Source: Flavobacteriia bacterium (lineage in GTDB: Bacteria > Bacteroidota > Bacteroidia > Flavobacteriales > Flavobacteriaceae). Taken from it: a stretch of 10,642 nt of DNA. The notes beneath the pieces are model-generated. The model was not told the origin of the DNA, searched no databases, and saw only the letters and a list, made by a program, of their open reading frames with translations. Position numbers and translations under genes: made by a program. Below are positions 8,852 to 10,642 of this stretch, piece by piece (positions within the stretch are counted from its first letter, which is position 1; every line of letters begins with the position of its first letter). The stretch lies in assembly GCA_011330545.1 (NCBI GenBank), contig DRQI01000004.1:1-10642 (forward strand), read 5' to 3'.

Positions 8852-8924
8852 TTAAAATTTGTTTATTTGTACTCTATTAAAATTTTAACAATTAAAATAT
8901 ATGATATAAAACTACTCTTATACA

Positions 8925-8972
8925 TGTCAATACTGTGTGCATTTTTGTGAATCGCGATAAGTAGTGTTGACA
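8925..8972 (+). promoter_or_regulatory. Inverted repeat in the spacer before ruvA
   Basis: TGTCAATACT (8925-8934) and AGTGTTGACA (8963-8972) are inverted copies matching at 9 of 10 positions; the exception could pair as G-U in RNA, and two further G-U pairs extend the stem inward. The arms are 28 bases apart and the second ends 17 bases before the ruvA ATG. It could be a protein-binding site or a leader hairpin that affects ruvA translation. No known regulator motif is recognised, and it could be chance. Confidence 0.35.
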
Positions 8973-8989
8973 ATTAAATTTATTAATAA

Positions 8990-9571
8990 ATGATAACCCA
9001 TATAAGAGGAAAATTAGTTGAAAAGAACCCTACATATACTATTATTGAATGTAATGGCATTGGTTATTTTCTACACATTTCGCTAAACACGTATTCCAAA
9101 ATTCCTGACATTGAAGCGGTAAAGCTATTTACCTACCTTTCAATCAAAGAAGATTCGCATACATTATTTGGTTTTTTTGACAGGATAGAACGCGAAATTT
9201 TTAAACTGTTAATCTCAGTATCCGGGGTTGGCACCAGTATTGCCAGAACGATGCTTTCATCAATGACCCCTGAGCAAATTCAGCAAGCTATCGCCTCGGA
9301 AGACGTAGCTACCATACAATCTGTAAAAGGAATCGGAGCCAAAACCGCACAACGCGTTATTATTGACCTAAGAGACAAAATCTTGAAAACCTACCAATTG
9401 GCTGAAGATTCGATACCCTCTAACAATACTATTAGAGAAGAAGCGTTATCTGCATTAGAAGTTCTTGGTTTTTCGCGTAAACAGGTCGATAGGTTGGTAC
9501 AAAAAATTATTCAAGAGACCCCTGATATCACTCTCGAAAATATTATTAAGCAAGCACTTAAAAACTTGTAA
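8990..9571 (+). CDS. ruvA: RuvA, Holliday junction DNA-binding subunit
   Basis: A 193-residue protein of normal family length. It binds the four-way Holliday junction as a tetramer and loads RuvB for branch migration. Domain I (about 1-63) is the OB fold, starting MITHIRGKLVEK and containing NGIGYFLHIS. Domain II carries two helix-hairpin-helix motifs, SVSGVGTSIA (77-86) and SVKGIGAKTA (111-120), the latter followed by QRVIIDLRDK. A loose linker (about 136-147) leads to the small C-terminal domain III (EEALSALEVLGFSRKQVDRL) that contacts RuvB. The conserved first residues support the ATG at 8990. It is in the same direction as ruvB but separated from it by queG and maeB, and is followed almost directly by sprA. 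Confidence 0.97.
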   Translation: MITHIRGKLVEKNPTYTIIECNGIGYFLHISLNTYSKIPDIEAVKLFTYLSIKEDSHTLFGFFDRIEREIFKLLISVSGVGTSIARTMLSSMTPEQIQQAIASEDVATIQSVKGIGAKTAQRVIIDLRDKILKTYQLAEDSIPSNNTIREEALSALEVLGFSRKQVDRLVQKIIQETPDITLENIIKQALKNL

Positions 9572-9574
9572 AAA

Positions 9575-10642
9575 TTGAATAGTAAAGCGTCAACAACATA
9601 TTATTTAATAGCATTTATTTTCGTTTTTGCACCTACCCTATTATTTGCTCAAATACCTCCTTCGTCTCCACAAAAAAAAGACACGGTTACCGATATTTCC
9701 GTAGCCAAACAAATAGACACTACCAAAATTGATACGGTAACAAAATTACCCTATGACTTTAAAAGCCATCAGCGGGGAAGCCTGTTTTTAAATGACCTCT
9801 CAAACTTTGAAGTAATTTACGATGCAGAAAGCAAACGGTATATGTTTGTAGAAAAAGTGGGTGATTACTATATCAAACACCCCTTTTACATGACTCAAAA
9901 AGAGTACGAAGAATATCGTTTAAAACGCGATATGTTGAGTTATTTTAAAGAAAAATTGAGTGCCGTAGGCGGCAAAAAGAAAAATGCTGCCGATGCACAA
10001 AAAAACCTATTGCCAAAATACTATGTGAATTCCAGTTTTTTTGAAAATATTTTTGGTGGAAATTCTATTGAAGTCAACCCACAAGGTACCGTATTGGTAA
10101 AAATGGGAATTTTGTTTCAAAAAGTTGAAAACCCTCAATTATCAGAACGAAATAGGCAAAGTACCACCTTTGATTTCGACCAAGAAATCAGTGCCAGTTT
10201 AAACGCAAAAGTAGGAAAAAGGCTTCGGGTCAATATTAATTTTGATACCCAATCAACATTTAATTTCCAAAATCAAGTAAAATTAGAATATACCCCTACC
10301 GAAGATGATATTATCAGAAAAATTGAAGTCGGAAATGTAAGTATGCCTATACAGAGCTCCCTAATTTCAGGAGCCCAAAACCTATTCGGCGTAAAAACAC
10401 AATTGCAATTTGGCAAAACTACGGTTACGGGTGTGTTTGCAAAACAAAACTCGCAAACGCGTTCAGTAGCGGCTCAAGGTGGTGCCACCATTACAGAATT
10501 TAACCTAAAGGCAAGTGACTATGATGACAACAGGCACTTCTTTTTATCACAACGGTTTAGGAATGATTTCAACGATGCGCTCAAACAATTTCCTTTAATC
10601 AATAGTTCAAAATATGTAACCCAAATTGAAGTATGGGTAACC
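9575..10642 (+). CDS. sprA: SprA, type IX secretion translocon / gliding motility protein (partial, C-terminus beyond right edge)
   Basis: The first 356 codons of SprA, the very large outer-membrane beta-barrel that forms the type IX secretion channel and is needed for gliding in flavobacteria. Full-length proteins are about 2400 residues, so about 15% is visible. The frame is open to the edge. Residues 1-25 form a signal peptide (hydrophobic 9-25, cut before Gln26), followed by a Thr/Asp/Pro-rich linker and then the conserved N-terminal region, with LPKYYVNSSFFENIFGG, IEVNPQGTVLVKMGI, NINFDTQSTFNFQNQVKLEY and the IQSSLISGAQNLFGVKTQLQF segment. The start is TTG at 9575: this frame has the ruvA stop two codons upstream and no ATG until about 9842, which lies well after the signal peptide. 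ruvA ends at 9571, leaving three bases between the genes in the same frame, which suggests translational coupling. The family assignment is confident; the start codon is inferred. Confidence 0.94.
   Translation, partial: MNSKASTTYYLIAFIFVFAPTLLFAQIPPSSPQKKDTVTDISVAKQIDTTKIDTVTKLPYDFKSHQRGSLFLNDLSNFEVIYDAESKRYMFVEKVGDYYIKHPFYMTQKEYEEYRLKRDMLSYFKEKLSAVGGKKKNAADAQKNLLPKYYVNSSFFENIFGGNSIEVNPQGTVLVKMGILFQKVENPQLSERNRQSTTFDFDQEISASLNAKVGKRLRVNINFDTQSTFNFQNQVKLEYTPTEDDIIRKIEVGNVSMPIQSSLISGAQNLFGVKTQLQFGKTTVTGVFAKQNSQTRSVAAQGGATITEFNLKASDYDDNRHFFLSQRFRNDFNDALKQFPLINSSKYVTQIEVWVT

Noticed and set aside
8852..8888. Inverted TTAAAATTT / AAATTTTAA after maeB as a terminator
   Set aside because: The 9-bp arms contain no G or C, the loop is 19 bases and there is no T-tract after it. 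Such A/T pairs are expected by chance in this composition.
8967..8972. TTGACA before ruvA as an E. coli-type -35 box
   Set aside because: The Bacteroidota primary sigma factor uses different elements, no TATAAT lies at the right distance, and the bases are explained as part of the inverted repeat.
1..10642. Search for tRNA, rRNA, CRISPR, insertion sequences, toxin-antitoxin or defence genes
   Set aside because: No cloverleaf, regularly spaced repeats, transposase motifs or defence-type domains were seen. The DNA is almost fully covered by core genes, so a novel accessory system is unlikely here.

Overview
The window looks like chromosomal DNA of a member of the Bacteroidota, most likely a flavobacterium. 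The evidence is gene content (alternative complex III genes actA/actB, and the gliding/type IX secretion gene sprA), low G+C with A/T-rich spacers, a lack of clear Shine-Dalgarno sequences, and promoter-like TAnnTTTG boxes typical of the phylum. Every gene is a recognisable family member. I found no mobile element, CRISPR array, phage gene or RNA gene, and no gene-free stretch longer than 300 bases.

Left third, minus strand (2-3784): the start of an alternative complex III operon. actA (3784 down to 2243) encodes a membrane-anchored multiheme cytochrome c and is followed after 87 bases by actB (2155 down past the left edge), a Tat-exported molybdopterin-oxidoreductase-like subunit. Together with subunits encoded beyond the edge they would oxidise menaquinol and pass electrons to cytochrome c and the terminal oxidase. 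The ActA here carries two near-identical single-heme domains in front of its five-heme core, giving seven CxxCH sites. A well-formed Bacteroidota promoter lies upstream at 3881-3910.

Centre and right, plus strand (4013-10642): a co-directional series reading SPOR-domain protein, ruvB, queG, maeB, ruvA, sprA. It mixes Holliday junction processing (ruvA, ruvB), tRNA queuosine synthesis (queG), malate/pyruvate metabolism (maeB) and outer-membrane protein secretion (sprA, cut by the right edge). The genes probably share transcripts, with extra promoter-like boxes just before the SPOR gene, ruvB and maeB. sprA appears to begin with TTG only three bases after the ruvA stop, suggesting translational coupling.

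I did not find an undescribed system. The points most worth a second look are the duplicated heme domain in ActA, the TTG start and tight coupling of sprA, a possible leaderless ruvB message, and two inverted repeats in the actA-actB and maeB-ruvA spacers.
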